Assembly (NCBI RefSeq): GCF_025643595.1
Contig: NZ_CP102826.1
Coordinates: 5,890,001 to 5,954,000, forward strand
From: Saccharopolyspora rosea
GTDB taxonomy: Bacteria > Actinomycetota > Actinomycetes > Mycobacteriales > Pseudonocardiaceae
Direction: 5' to 3'
DNA length: 64,000 nucleotides
The notes under the pieces: generated by a model
What the model saw: the letters and a program-made list of their open reading frames with translations, nothing else
The model's database searches: none
Told to the model about the DNA's origin: nothing
Translations under genes and position numbers: made by a program
In this document: positions 17,711 to 27,370 of the stretch, one piece after another
Numbering within the stretch: the stretch's first letter is position 1
How the letters are laid out: every line of letters begins with the position of its first letter

Positions 17711-19371
17711 TGGGCTCCCTCGGGCTCGGCCGGGTCTTCCACGGTGTAGCGCGGACGGATGGTCTGTGTCAGGTACGCATCGGACAGGTCGGTGAAGAAC
17801 CCGATCTCGCGTAGTTTGGTCGCCAGCGCGGTTTCGTTTGACCGCAATGCCGCACGGTCGGCGATACTGGCTGAGCTGAAACCATCTCCGTCAGGCAGTT
17901 GGTTGATGTGCAGGCCGTAGCGCTGACGCAGGAGGGTGATGAACTCGTCGACGCGCATCGCCTTGGTGTGAAAGCCCATGGGGCCGCCGGGTCCGAGCAG
18001 TGAGACTTGTAGCAGGACCTCAAGCAGTCGCGAGTCCAGGATGAAACGACGATTGCCGCCTCGGGGTTGGGTGATCAATGCGCCGGGCCGGTTTTTCAGC
18101 AGCAGCGAGTCCAGGGCATCGACGATGTAGCCGCGATGGAAGGGGCCGCGGTGTGCGGTGATGATTTCCACGTACGTGGTGAAGGTGTCCAACCCCAGTC
18201 TGAGGATGGCGCCGATTTCGGGGTCGAGTTCTCCTTTCACGCCACCAGAGTCTTCAACAATGCTTCGGATACGCATGTCGAAGTAGTTGGTGCGGTCGGC
18301 CTTGCGGGCACTGCCGAGCAGTTTTAGGGCGTCGGTCACGCTGAACAGACCTGATGGAGGTCGGCGCAGCTTGCCGAGTTTGGCTTGGTTCTCGGCGAAC
18401 TCGTCGAGCTTCTTGATGGCATAGGCCGAGCGCACGAACTCGGGGATCCGGCCGAACCACACTTCGGCGCTGCGCTCGGCGAGCTCAGCCGCGCGGGTAC
18501 CGGGCTCACCCGCCACGTCGAGGAACAGGCCTACTGGGTAGCCGCATCCGTGCGCGGCCTGATCCAGGTCGGTGCCGCATTCGCCGCGTACGCACCGGAT
18601 TCCGGGCCGCTCATACCAGACCAAGTTGGGCAAAAGCTTGACTAGTCTGAGGTGATACAGCGCGAGATGGAACGCGAACAGGGTCTTGAGGTAGTCGACC
18701 AGCACCGAACGGGGGATGAACCGCTTGTGGAACAGCAGTCGCAGCACGTCGTCCACGAGCAGATCGGCCGATGCGCGGCACAGCGGCGGATACGGTTTGC
18801 GAGGTTTGCTGCTGTCAGGGCGGTCTTCCACTTTGCGCACAGTGGACAGGTGCAGCAGAGCCTGCGTCTCGACATCGATCTCCGCGTCCGCAATGACCGC
18901 GTCGGTGTTCGGGTCGATGCCGGCGAAGAAGAAGCTCCGCAGATGCTCTAGGGCCTGTTTGCCTGCGTCTCCTCGCGCGTGGAACAGGGTTTCGTAGAGC
19001 TGCTCGTCCGCGCCGTAGGGGCGCGATCGCTTGCTGTTGCGAAACCGGTAGGTAAACCCGTGCAGCGGGCGTGGACCTGCCACAGCCTCGGTAGCCTTGC
19101 CGCGGTTGACCATGTCGAGCAGGTGCGTCTTCACCCAGCGCTCTGTGGTTTCGGGGTCGAATCCCGAAAACGACTCAGGGTGTTCGAGGAACTCGTCGAC
19201 GAAGGGCTGCGCCGTCAGATCGGTGGAGCGGGCCAGCCGGCTGGGTAGACCCCCATGCCACAGGCGAGCCAGGAACGCCGTCAGCACCCGGTCCATGTCC
19301 ATCTGCTTGAACTCGAGGTAGCTCACACCTGGGTGGCGAAACTCGCGGTCCTTGCGGTCGAACCCCATCAC
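17707..19371 (-). CDS. Unrecognised 554-aa protein, defence operon gene 4
   Basis: Not recognised. The protein starts MMGFDRKDREF and is mixed charged, predicted soluble, with no signal peptide or membrane helix. There is a cysteine cluster around residues 258-275 (CVRGEC then CGYPVG) that could bind a metal. The C-terminal 150 residues (VDEFITLLRQRYGLHINQLP region) look like a winged-helix or small helical DNA/protein-binding domain. Both ends overlap neighbouring genes by four bases, so it is made together with the kinase and HerA protein and is probably a core component of the same complex. Confidence 0.7.
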   Translation of the reverse strand: MMGFDRKDREFRHPGVSYLEFKQMDMDRVLTAFLARLWHGGLPSRLARSTDLTAQPFVDEFLEHPESFSGFDPETTERWVKTHLLDMVNRGKATEAVAGPRPLHGFTYRFRNSKRSRPYGADEQLYETLFHARGDAGKQALEHLRSFFFAGIDPNTDAVIADAEIDVETQALLHLSTVRKVEDRPDSSKPRKPYPPLCRASADLLVDDVLRLLFHKRFIPRSVLVDYLKTLFAFHLALYHLRLVKLLPNLVWYERPGIRCVRGECGTDLDQAAHGCGYPVGLFLDVAGEPGTRAAELAERSAEVWFGRIPEFVRSAYAIKKLDEFAENQAKLGKLRRPPSGLFSVTDALKLLGSARKADRTNYFDMRIRSIVEDSGGVKGELDPEIGAILRLGLDTFTTYVEIITAHRGPFHRGYIVDALDSLLLKNRPGALITQPRGGNRRFILDSRLLEVLLQVSLLGPGGPMGFHTKAMRVDEFITLLRQRYGLHINQLPDGDGFSSASIADRAALRSNETALATKLREIGFFTDLSDAYLTQTIRPRYTVEDPAEPEGAQ

Positions 19372-22300
19372 CGCACCTCCGCTGGGTGGTCCATGACAAG
19401 CCTGCCGCCCGGTTCTCGGCGCACGCGCCGCAAGTCGCTACCGGTGCTGGTTAACAAAACCTCTTGGTACGGCACGGCGGACAGCGTGTTCTTGAACATC
19501 GTCAGGCTCAAGTACCGCCCCTGGTTGTCACTCGTGCCCGGCACGTGTCCTCTGCGCAGCAGATATAGCAAGTCGTATAAATCGATCGTGATGGCGAGTT
19601 CTGCTCGCATGCCGCCAGGATCGGCATATTCCAACAGCAGGTGGTCGTGTTCGCCTTCCAGGTAGCGCGATTCGGGAGCGCCCGCCGCCTTAAGCGTGAA
19701 CCTGTCGCGTTCGAACAATCGGTAGCTGTCGATGGTTCCGTGCGGCACGTGCCGCACCCGCAATGCGACCGCGTCGCCCAGCGCGTCTGGGTTGGTCAGA
19801 CCTTCGCCTCGATTGATCGCGTCGATGATCTCGCCAAGATGCTCCGGCGCCGATTCTGGTCGGGCCAGCACGTCGAGAAAGGCTCGTGCAGACTGGTACG
19901 GCAACAGCGCTGGCCATCGAGTGTCGTCCAGGCATTCGAAGAAGAACCGACGCTTCGCGGCCGTGATGTACGCGCGGTGTGCGGTGAGGTCGGGTTCGCC
20001 TCCGCGCGGTAGGTGCTCGAATCGTGCCCTCAGGAGTTCCAGGTCATAGGCGGAGCGTTGGTCAAAGGTCATCGTCGCGCTGCCTGTATCCGGGCCGACA
20101 TAGTCCAAGCGTCGTTCCAGTGCCGGGTCGGGCGTGCTGCCGACATCCAACGCCCTCAGCTCAGTGAGTAACCGGTCTTGTCCGTGTTCGGGACCGGCCC
20201 AGCTGTTGAAGTAGTACCCGTCCAGGATGTCCTGTCCGCGGCCACGTTCGTATAGAGACTTGATGTCGTCGCAGGACCGCCCGGAGGTCAACATGTAGGC
20301 CAGCGCAGAACGGAGGTCGCGCAATGTGATGTGTAGCCGGCCACGCAGGTGGACAAGTTGATACAGCGAGCGCAGCCGTTCGGTTACGCGTAGGCCAGCC
20401 GTCGGGTCGGCGAAGGTGCGTGCATTGTGCAGTGCGTAGCAGTGCGCGGCGATCTCGCACGAGCTGCAGTCCTGCCAGAGGTCCGTCCTGGTCATTCGCT
20501 CGATCATCCGGCTGAAGATCGAACCGGTGCCGTCGGCGTCGGCAAGCACTCCGCGGTTGTTCAGATTCACCACAGCGACATCGCCGTCGGGCGCGTGACC
20601 GGCAAGCCCGGCGTTGACGCGCTTACCCAGTGCGGCGAACTGCGCGGCGTGCGTGGTGAGAAAGTCGACAAGGCGACCTTCGTTGATCGCGATGACCCTG
20701 CTCTGCCCAGCTGGCCAGTCGGTGGGATCGCCGGCGAACGGGCCGAAAAACTCGGACAGCACAGTGTCGTTCGCGCGCTGGCCTTCGTCCTGACTGCCAT
20801 CGTGGTTGGTGTGGAACTCGACGCCGCCCAAAGTAAAGCTCGCGCCGTTTTCCCGCACTTGTACTAAGGACGCCTGTTCGTCTCGTGCCCGAGCCAGGAG
20901 GTGTTCCAGGAAAGCGGTCTTGCCGTCGCCAGCGTTGCCGGTGATGATTACTAACCGATACCGGCCCGCGAGCACGTCCGGCAACAGCTGCTCATCCAAG
21001 GCGGTGGCGACATAGAGATCGGTACCAGTGGGGTCTTTGCCGCGGGTGCCCCGGTTTGTGCTTGTGCTCTGGCTATACAACGTGCGCAGGTAGTCGACGA
21101 ACGCGTTGGTCGACGTTTCCGCGGGCTCAGCCGGAGCCGGTAGCGGTGTTTCTGGGGGTTCCGGCCAAATGGTGGTGATTGCCGAAAGAGCATCGAGGAA
21201 CTCGCTGACCGACCGGTAGCGTTGGCTGCGCCGTGGCGCGATCGCCTTCAGTAAGGCATCGGTGAACTGTGGCGCCAACTGCGGCACCCCGGCGAACGTA
21301 GACGGGTTGGCCGGTTCTTCCCCGGGCGGCGGTTGCGCCGTGTCCCACGGATAGCCACCGGTAAGTGCTTCGTACAGGCTCAGTGCGAGCGCGTAAGTGT
21401 CGCGGTCGGCGAGGTCGGCGGCCGAGGGCTGGGCACTGGTGTCCAGATCGGGCGGCAGGTAGCGGGTGGAGCCGCCCCCGTGACGCAAGGTTGAATCCGA
21501 GGTGACCGCAACATTGAAGTCGATGATCTTGCAGCCGTGCTCGCTCCAGAGCAAGTTGCTGGGTTTGATATCGCAATGGAAGACACCGTTCCGGTGGAGG
21601 TGGGCGATACCGCGCGCAGCCTCGATACCGAATCGGAGCACGTCTGCCGGCCCCAGCGGACGCTCGCTAGAAAGGAGCGACCCGAGATCCTTGCCATCGA
21701 CGTACTCGAACTGTAGGTACGGTGTTTCGTTGTCTGGCAGGAAGTTCGCATCCGCGACCTGCACCACATTCTGATGGCGCTCCAGGTTCACCAATACCTT
21801 GTACTCGTGCTTCATCCGCTCCAGCACCGAGTCCCGGTCACGCAGGATCAGTTTGAGCACCCAATCGGTATCGGCGATCATGTCGAACACGTGATACGCC
21901 GCACCGAAATGCCCCTTGCCAAGCTTGCGTCGGATGGTGAACTTGCGGCTTAGCTCATAGCCCTCCGGCAAGTTGCGCAGGTCCTCTTTGCTCTCCTCGC
22001 CGCTACCGCCGGTGCGTGTCGTTGTGGAACGGCTACTCTTGTGCCTCCGGCTGCCGACGATTCGGGTGAACTCGCGCAGCGCATCGGCCGCGCGCGGCCG
22101 TTCAGCGGGCTGGCGGGCGCACATCCCGGTGAACAGCTCAGCTAACTTTGGGTCGACACCCGCGTCCGCCAGCGGTGCTGGCGGGAGCACGCTGCCCTGA
22201 CTGTGCTGCTCTGTCGAGGAGGCGAACGGCAGCTCACCAGTGAGCAGCTGGTACGCCAGAACCCCAGCGGCGTAAACATCGGCGGCGGAGCTGTATTGCG

Positions 22301-23429
22301 TGGGATCCCGCTGACATTCCGGGGCGCGGTACACAGGATCGACGACCTGCGGAATCTCATGCGCCACTGATTCGTCGCGAGGTGGGCCTGGGCGGGCGTG
22401 ATCGAATCCAGTCAGCAGCGACCTGCCGTCGTCGGCGATCAGCACGGTCGATGGACTCAGCGCTCGATGGATCACCTTGTTGGAGTGCGCGTGCGCCAAT
22501 CCGGCAAGGATGTCCCGGATGACCCGCAACTTGGTGTCCGTGCCCAGTGCAAATTCCGGTTCGTTCAAGCACCGCAGTAGCGGTCTGCCGTGCGTATCGT
22601 CCAGCTCGAGCACGAACCGCGCCCCGTCTTCCACACTGGTGAAATGCCGGGCGCTGACAATATTCGGATGCGACGGCATTCGGGACAGCGCTACATAAGC
22701 GTTGCCGATCCGGCGTTGTTGTGCCGCGCGCTCATCCTCGGGCAGGAACGGATCCGCTCGGTACACCCGTAGCAGCACGGTCCCTGCGCCCTCCGGGGCA
22801 TCGATGTTGCGCGCCCGGTACTCGGTGACCTCCTCGTCCCCACCGAGGCGTTCGATCGTCTGCCAGGTACCGATGACCGGTGGGCCCTCCGGCAGGCGCA
22901 CCACACCGTGCAGGGCTTCGACAATAGCCCCACCCAAATCTGCGATGTCGTCGTTGAACCGATCCGGGATCTTGAAGCCCGTATCCATGTAGTCGATGAA
23001 GTCATCGAACGTAGCGACGTTGTCCGTGTCTCGTTTCTGCGGGTCGACCAGGTTTGCGTCACGCCCGGTGAGTATCACGAGCGGGGCAATGTAGACCCGG
23101 TTGAGTTCTGTTCGGTGACGTTCCAGCACCCCTTTGATGCTGCGCGCGTGCGCCTTCAGCTTCGCTACCGGCGAGTAGAACGGCTGCCTACGCGAGGGAT
23201 GCCACTTCGGCCCCGCCACCTCAATACGACCCCGTGTGCCCTTGACGTCGGCCACGAACAGCGCACGGCCGGTAACCACCAACACGTCGACCTCGAAGGT
23301 CTCATTCCGGCCAGGGATCTCGATGTTGTGTAGCACCAACCAGTGGTCCGGTCCATGATCCCGCAGTCGGGCAAGTACGGCCCGCTCGTCGTCGTTGACC
23401 GGAGGACCGCCCCCCAGGATCTGCGCCAT
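19368..23429 (-). CDS. NERD - pseudokinase - Ser/Thr kinase - NTPase fusion, defence operon gene 3
   Basis: A 1353-aa protein. Residues about 15-130 are a NERD nuclease-like domain (EVDVLVVTGRALFVADVKG). Residues about 190-460 are a kinase fold whose catalytic motif is HRALSPS (Asp replaced by Ala) and whose DFG is GFD, so a pseudokinase. Residues about 495-780 are a second kinase with LGKGHFG loop, VLKL lysine, HCDIKPSN catalytic loop near 616 and DFN in place of DFG: probably active. A P-loop ITGNAGDGKTAFLEHLL near 830 opens a STAND/AAA-like NTPase region with a cysteine cluster CSSCEIAAHC. NERD plus kinase is the PglW plan of Pgl/BREX type 2; the added NTPase is unusual. Start and stop overlap the neighbours. 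Confidence 0.88.
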   Translation of the reverse strand: MAQILGGGPPVNDDERAVLARLRDHGPDHWLVLHNIEIPGRNETFEVDVLVVTGRALFVADVKGTRGRIEVAGPKWHPSRRQPFYSPVAKLKAHARSIKGVLERHRTELNRVYIAPLVILTGRDANLVDPQKRDTDNVATFDDFIDYMDTGFKIPDRFNDDIADLGGAIVEALHGVVRLPEGPPVIGTWQTIERLGGDEEVTEYRARNIDAPEGAGTVLLRVYRADPFLPEDERAAQQRRIGNAYVALSRMPSHPNIVSARHFTSVEDGARFVLELDDTHGRPLLRCLNEPEFALGTDTKLRVIRDILAGLAHAHSNKVIHRALSPSTVLIADDGRSLLTGFDHARPGPPRDESVAHEIPQVVDPVYRAPECQRDPTQYSSAADVYAAGVLAYQLLTGELPFASSTEQHSQGSVLPPAPLADAGVDPKLAELFTGMCARQPAERPRAADALREFTRIVGSRRHKSSRSTTTRTGGSGEESKEDLRNLPEGYELSRKFTIRRKLGKGHFGAAYHVFDMIADTDWVLKLILRDRDSVLERMKHEYKVLVNLERHQNVVQVADANFLPDNETPYLQFEYVDGKDLGSLLSSERPLGPADVLRFGIEAARGIAHLHRNGVFHCDIKPSNLLWSEHGCKIIDFNVAVTSDSTLRHGGGSTRYLPPDLDTSAQPSAADLADRDTYALALSLYEALTGGYPWDTAQPPPGEEPANPSTFAGVPQLAPQFTDALLKAIAPRRSQRYRSVSEFLDALSAITTIWPEPPETPLPAPAEPAETSTNAFVDYLRTLYSQSTSTNRGTRGKDPTGTDLYVATALDEQLLPDVLAGRYRLVIITGNAGDGKTAFLEHLLARARDEQASLVQVRENGASFTLGGVEFHTNHDGSQDEGQRANDTVLSEFFGPFAGDPTDWPAGQSRVIAINEGRLVDFLTTHAAQFAALGKRVNAGLAGHAPDGDVAVVNLNNRGVLADADGTGSIFSRMIERMTRTDLWQDCSSCEIAAHCYALHNARTFADPTAGLRVTERLRSLYQLVHLRGRLHITLRDLRSALAYMLTSGRSCDDIKSLYERGRGQDILDGYYFNSWAGPEHGQDRLLTELRALDVGSTPDPALERRLDYVGPDTGSATMTFDQRSAYDLELLRARFEHLPRGGEPDLTAHRAYITAAKRRFFFECLDDTRWPALLPYQSARAFLDVLARPESAPEHLGEIIDAINRGEGLTNPDALGDAVALRVRHVPHGTIDSYRLFERDRFTLKAAGAPESRYLEGEHDHLLLEYADPGGMRAELAITIDLYDLLYLLRRGHVPGTSDNQGRYLSLTMFKNTLSAVPYQEVLLTSTGSDLRRVRREPGGRLVMDHPAEVR

Positions 23430-24850
23430 TACCGTGCCGCCTCCCGCACCGCCTCGTCCAGCAAGCGCAACGCCTCATCTTCTTTATCATCCGCAAGGTC
23501 GCGCTCGCGATAGGCTTGACGAACTTTCTCCGCGATCCGCGCCCGATCCGCAGGGGTGCACAGTGGGACAGGAAGATCCTTGCGAAGGTCTGCATGAATG
23601 TCCTGTTGCTTGCCGCCTGTACTCATCGAACGGAAAAGGCGAAAACCAGCCTCCGACCTAAAGAGCGCGAACAGGTATGCGCCTGTCATTTCACTGCACC
23701 CCGGAACGACTTGGAGAAAATCCTCCGAGTATGCATAGCGGAGCGACTTGCCGGTTACTAGAATTGGGCGGCAGTAAACCTCGTTCTCACCCAGGGTTCC
23801 TCTCGAAGCCACGAGAATCGTCTCGTCAGACTCCATAAGCGCCGTAGCGCCACGGCCAGGCAAAGTCACCCACCGTCCCTGTGGCCGTAACCAAAATCCT
23901 TGTCGCTGACCGATCAGCTGGACTCCATGCTCTGGATCGCTATCGACTCGCGTGAACCTGTTGCCACGGCTAAGCGTGCCACCCTCACAGACTTCGCCGA
24001 GCGTGCGGTGCGGGACGGAGCGCAGCTTGTCGAGAATCTCCCGGGCACGTGGGCTGAAGTTGAGCGCGCGCAGGGATGTTGCATTCAGCCCGCTGACGCT
24101 GAAGCCAAGGTCTCGGGGCCTTTTATGCCATTGAAAGTCCACCAGCTCCGGCAGTCCCGCGCTGGTGAAAAGGTCCGCTGTAGCGTCGACAACTCCGACC
24201 TGGTAGGAGGCGCGCAACTGAGCTGCCTCCTGGATGAGATCGTGGATTTGTTCCTCCAGTGCATGGTCGAACCGCGGCACGCCAATATCAGCGATATGAT
24301 GCGGCTCGATATGTTGCACGATCGCCCCGTAGGCCGAGCCAGTAATTAGTGAGTTCCCGTACCTGCTTGCCAGGAACGCGTATAGGTAACCTGGTTCAAC
24401 TCGTTCCTTGTCTGGAACAATTTTCATCACGTGCTGAGACGACCAGAAACCTGTCATGTCAGGACGCGCGTACGCCATTCTACCGACGGTTCCAGAGCAC
24501 GATACCAGCGTCATCCCCTCGCGCACTTCCAGAAATGGCAGACCGTCAGCGACTGTGCGGGCCAGGCGAGGGAGCCAACTGAAGTCAGCCTCCATCATGT
24601 CGGTGCTGCCGAGGAACGCAACGCTCTGCTCCGGATCGTCCAGATATACTCGCCGGAACTTGGGTCCGTTGAAGATCCCTCCATTATAACCGGACGTGAG
24701 CGAGTGGAGCGGGTCTTTACGTATCGGCAAGCGCTCGAGGAGTTTGCGGGCTTCGAAGGCGCCCGAAAGGTAGGGGTGGGGATCGAGGCGGTAGCCTTGC
24801 TCGGCAAGCCAGGCGGAGGTGACGGGGTTGTCGGGGTTGATGAGTTTCAC
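23429..24850 (-). CDS. Type I-like DNA specificity subunit (HsdS-like), defence operon gene 2
   Basis: A 473-aa protein with two target-recognition halves of similar plan (about 1-220 and 225-473), each with the pattern of HsdS: a variable domain then a helical spacer (ALEEQIHDLIQEAAQLRASY and PADRARIAEKVRQAYRERDL). Motifs such as LVSCSGTVGRMAYA and LVASRGTLGENEVY are typical of the two recognition domains. It would direct the methyltransferase to a bipartite sequence. It overlaps the methyltransferase gene by four bases (ATGA) and the kinase gene by one (TAATG). Base composition is the lowest in GC of the window by eye. Confidence 0.85.
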   Translation of the reverse strand: MKLINPDNPVTSAWLAEQGYRLDPHPYLSGAFEARKLLERLPIRKDPLHSLTSGYNGGIFNGPKFRRVYLDDPEQSVAFLGSTDMMEADFSWLPRLARTVADGLPFLEVREGMTLVSCSGTVGRMAYARPDMTGFWSSQHVMKIVPDKERVEPGYLYAFLASRYGNSLITGSAYGAIVQHIEPHHIADIGVPRFDHALEEQIHDLIQEAAQLRASYQVGVVDATADLFTSAGLPELVDFQWHKRPRDLGFSVSGLNATSLRALNFSPRAREILDKLRSVPHRTLGEVCEGGTLSRGNRFTRVDSDPEHGVQLIGQRQGFWLRPQGRWVTLPGRGATALMESDETILVASRGTLGENEVYCRPILVTGKSLRYAYSEDFLQVVPGCSEMTGAYLFALFRSEAGFRLFRSMSTGGKQQDIHADLRKDLPVPLCTPADRARIAEKVRQAYRERDLADDKEDEALRLLDEAVREAAR

Positions 24851-26943
24851 GGCCTCGTCTCCCGGGCACTGCCTGGTTCCGGATTCGTGGCACGGAACTG
24901 GTGGTATCGCCTGCCGATCTCGGGGAGGTCATCATCGATGACCTTGATGGTGCGGTGCAGGATGCGCTGCCGTTGCTGTCCGCCAATTCGGAACGTTTCG
25001 ATCTTGGTTTCGTAGTCGAGCACGATCTCGCCGTCTGGGTGCCGCTTGTAGACGGTATTACCGCGGCGGTCGACGCCGACCTTTTCGGCGACGGCCATGA
25101 ATACCGGATAGTCCTCCTGAACCCCCATGGTTGCGGCGATCCGTTCCTCGTCGGTCTTCTTCTTCAGGAACAGAAGGGTGGTGAGGATGTTGACGCCAGC
25201 CTCGTGGATGAACGCCTCTACCGGCAGTTCTACGCTGGCCAGTACCCAGCAGTTCTGCAGGATCCAGCGCCGAATGGACTCGGCCGACGGCCCTGGGTTG
25301 GACAGGATCCCGTTCGGCAGCACGATGCCGATCCGCCCGCCCGGCTTGACCCACTGCACAGCCCGCTGAATAAAAAGCTCCTCTGGCGACATCGCCGTCA
25401 CGGGGTTGTTGCTCGCAACTGGTAGCCCGGTCTCCTTGCTGCGGGTCCACGACTGCGCCACTCCGTCGCGGTAGCGGTCCAGTACATCCTCGTCGGTGAT
25501 CTTGATGTCGGAGCCGAAGGGTGGATTGGTCATCAGCACGTCGATGCTGCCGAGCGGGATATCTGCCCGTGCTGGCTCCGCGCCGGGTAGCGTTCCGTCC
25601 GGAAAGGCTAACGAGTTCATGTAGTAGACGTTGCCTTGTACTCCGGCGACTGTCATCAGATTGAGGCTGGTGGCGCGCACCAGAAAGGGGTCGAAGTCTG
25701 CACCGAAGAGGTTGTTCTGCACAAACTTCTTGAGTCGTTGCCGGTGCTGTTCGCGCTGCTCGTCATGGTCGAGATCGACCGTGGCCTCATCCTCGCGCCA
25801 CCGCTTCAATAGCGCGGCGAGGGTTTCGCGCAGGAATCCGCCGGTGCCGCAGGCCGGGTCCAACACCCGCTCGTGCTCCTTGGGAGCGAGGATGTCAACC
25901 ATCAACCTTACCGCCCGCACCGGGGTGAAGTACTGGCCCCGATCGCCACGTAGATTGTTGCCCACCAGTTCCTGATAAGCCGCTCCCTTGGCGTCGATCT
26001 CGGTGTCCGCAAGGTTGTACGGGGCGAGCTGCCCTACGATGAACGCGAGGGCCCGGTCAGACAGCGTGATCTCATCCCGCGCGCTGAACAGCGGGTATTT
26101 ATCTTTAACCTGAGTGAACAGCCGCTCGATCCGCTCGCGAATTCGGCCTCGGCCTTCGTCGGTGAACGGTTCGTCGAAGGCGGCGTAGAACTGGGCGCCG
26201 CCGTTGCGGTTGACCTGCTCGTCGTGGATCTTGGCGTACAGCAGGTACATGAACTGCCAGAACGCCGCGTCTTTGGGCAAGCCTTCGTTGCCGTGAATGT
26301 AGTTGTGGCACCGGCGAAACGCGGTGCGCAGCATCCCCGGCTCGCCACGGCGCAAACGGGCGTGCGAGGCCACGCTGCGGCTGCCCAACGACTCGCTGCC
26401 TTGCGGCCAGTCTGCGCGTGGTTCGAAGGTCGCGCCCCATCGCCCGATCTCCTTGTGCAGGTAGAATAGATCAATCCCGTTGGTCCACAACCCATACTTC
26501 AGCTCGGGCGCATCCTCGTCGCCCATCAGCTCTTTGAGCTCGTCGAGTTCCTTGGTCGCCTGCTCGTATGTGCGGATCTTGGTCACCTTGCTCCCGTTTT
26601 TCGGTTCGGGCTTGCAGATGACCACCCGCCGCAGGTTGTCCTGGGTGTGTTCATCGGAATCGAAGATCGCGATATCAGCTTTCTTGGTGCGCCTGCGCCC
26701 ACTGCTTGTGCCCACGACCACAGGAAAATCGCTGGCCATGTGCTCTACCGGGATGCCGTACTCGTGCAGCAACCCTCGTACGATCCGCTGGCGGACCTTC
26801 TCCTTCTCGGTCTCCTTGACGGCGTCGCCGGTGATGTAGTCAACGATCTCGTCCTCGCCGAGCGCCTCCAGGATGTCGTCAGCATCAGACTTATCACTGT
26901 CTGTAGCCGTAGCCGGTGGTTGGTTGGTGACGAGCTCGTTCAT
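24847..26943 (-). CDS. Type I-like N6-adenine DNA methyltransferase (HsdM-like), defence operon gene 1
   Basis: A 698-aa protein. The ATG at 26943 (MNELVTNQ) has GAGGGA seven bases upstream and is chosen over an in-frame ATG 87 bases further up. An N-terminal nuclease-fold-like HsdR_N/type I N domain covers about residues 20-180. GQYFTPVRAVRLMV precedes motif I DPACGTGGFL near residue 362; the catalytic NPPFGSD lies near residue 472. It modifies adenine at sites chosen by the HsdS-like partner. No HsdR gene follows; the kinase and HerA proteins take that place, as in methylation-linked defence systems. Confidence 0.9.
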   Translation of the reverse strand: MNELVTNQPPATATDSDKSDADDILEALGEDEIVDYITGDAVKETEKEKVRQRIVRGLLHEYGIPVEHMASDFPVVVGTSSGRRRTKKADIAIFDSDEHTQDNLRRVVICKPEPKNGSKVTKIRTYEQATKELDELKELMGDEDAPELKYGLWTNGIDLFYLHKEIGRWGATFEPRADWPQGSESLGSRSVASHARLRRGEPGMLRTAFRRCHNYIHGNEGLPKDAAFWQFMYLLYAKIHDEQVNRNGGAQFYAAFDEPFTDEGRGRIRERIERLFTQVKDKYPLFSARDEITLSDRALAFIVGQLAPYNLADTEIDAKGAAYQELVGNNLRGDRGQYFTPVRAVRLMVDILAPKEHERVLDPACGTGGFLRETLAALLKRWREDEATVDLDHDEQREQHRQRLKKFVQNNLFGADFDPFLVRATSLNLMTVAGVQGNVYYMNSLAFPDGTLPGAEPARADIPLGSIDVLMTNPPFGSDIKITDEDVLDRYRDGVAQSWTRSKETGLPVASNNPVTAMSPEELFIQRAVQWVKPGGRIGIVLPNGILSNPGPSAESIRRWILQNCWVLASVELPVEAFIHEAGVNILTTLLFLKKKTDEERIAATMGVQEDYPVFMAVAEKVGVDRRGNTVYKRHPDGEIVLDYETKIETFRIGGQQRQRILHRTIKVIDDDLPEIGRRYHQFRATNPEPGSARETRP

Positions 26944-27199
26944 CCGTACATCCCTCGCTGACAGCGTTGACCTGGCAACTCTACTGATGCCCTCCGACAA
27001 CCTACTGCTGATCAGGTGAAGGGGTGCCAAACACCCGTGTGGCTGGACGAGCTACGAGCACACTCCCCCTCCAGTGCGCCAGCTCGTTCGATCCGTTACG
27101 CGGAGGCTTCGCCCAAATGCCAGGTCACCGCAGTGGAGTTGACCCGGTTTGGTGGACACCTGATCTCTTGGGGCACTTGGTCCCGGGACGGAGTCCATC
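26944..27199. other. Upstream region of the defence operon
   Basis: 256 bases before the methyltransferase ATG, ending at the IS3 scar. The operon promoter should lie here, but I find no convincing -35/-10 pair. Around 27137-27165 the sequence TTGACCC...TTTGGTGGACACC resembles a copy at 27382-27405 (TTGACCC...TTTCGTGGAAATC) and may be an IS3-type end. Confidence 0.35.
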
Positions 27200-27370
27200 C
27201 TGCCGAGCAACTACCCGCATAGGTTCCGCCGGCAGATGGTCGAGCTGGTGCACGCGGGGCGGTCGCCGGAGGACTTGGCTGGTGAGTTCGAGCCCTCGGC
27301 GCAGACGATCCGACTGGGTGCGTCAAGACGAGATCGACCGCGGCAGCCGCGATGGGCAGCACGCAGGCAC
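27200..27370 (+). pseudogene. IS3-family transposase OrfA fragment, frameshifted
   Basis: From a CTG at 27200 the frame reads PSNYPHRFRRQMVELVHAG then EPSAQTIR, the N-terminal HTH of IS3-type OrfA proteins. At about 27312 it shifts frame: the expected WVRQDEIDRGSRDG continues in another frame. There is no catalytic DDE part. It is a dead fragment between the defence operon and the tRNA. Confidence 0.7.

Noticed and set aside
19368-24850. A complete classical type I restriction-modification locus
   Set aside because: HsdM- and HsdS-like genes are present, but no HsdR helicase-nuclease is encoded; the next genes are kinase and HerA proteins.
26944-27199. A sigma-type promoter for the defence operon
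   Set aside because: Several TTGxxx hexamers exist, but none has a good -10 at 16-18 bases, so no call was made.
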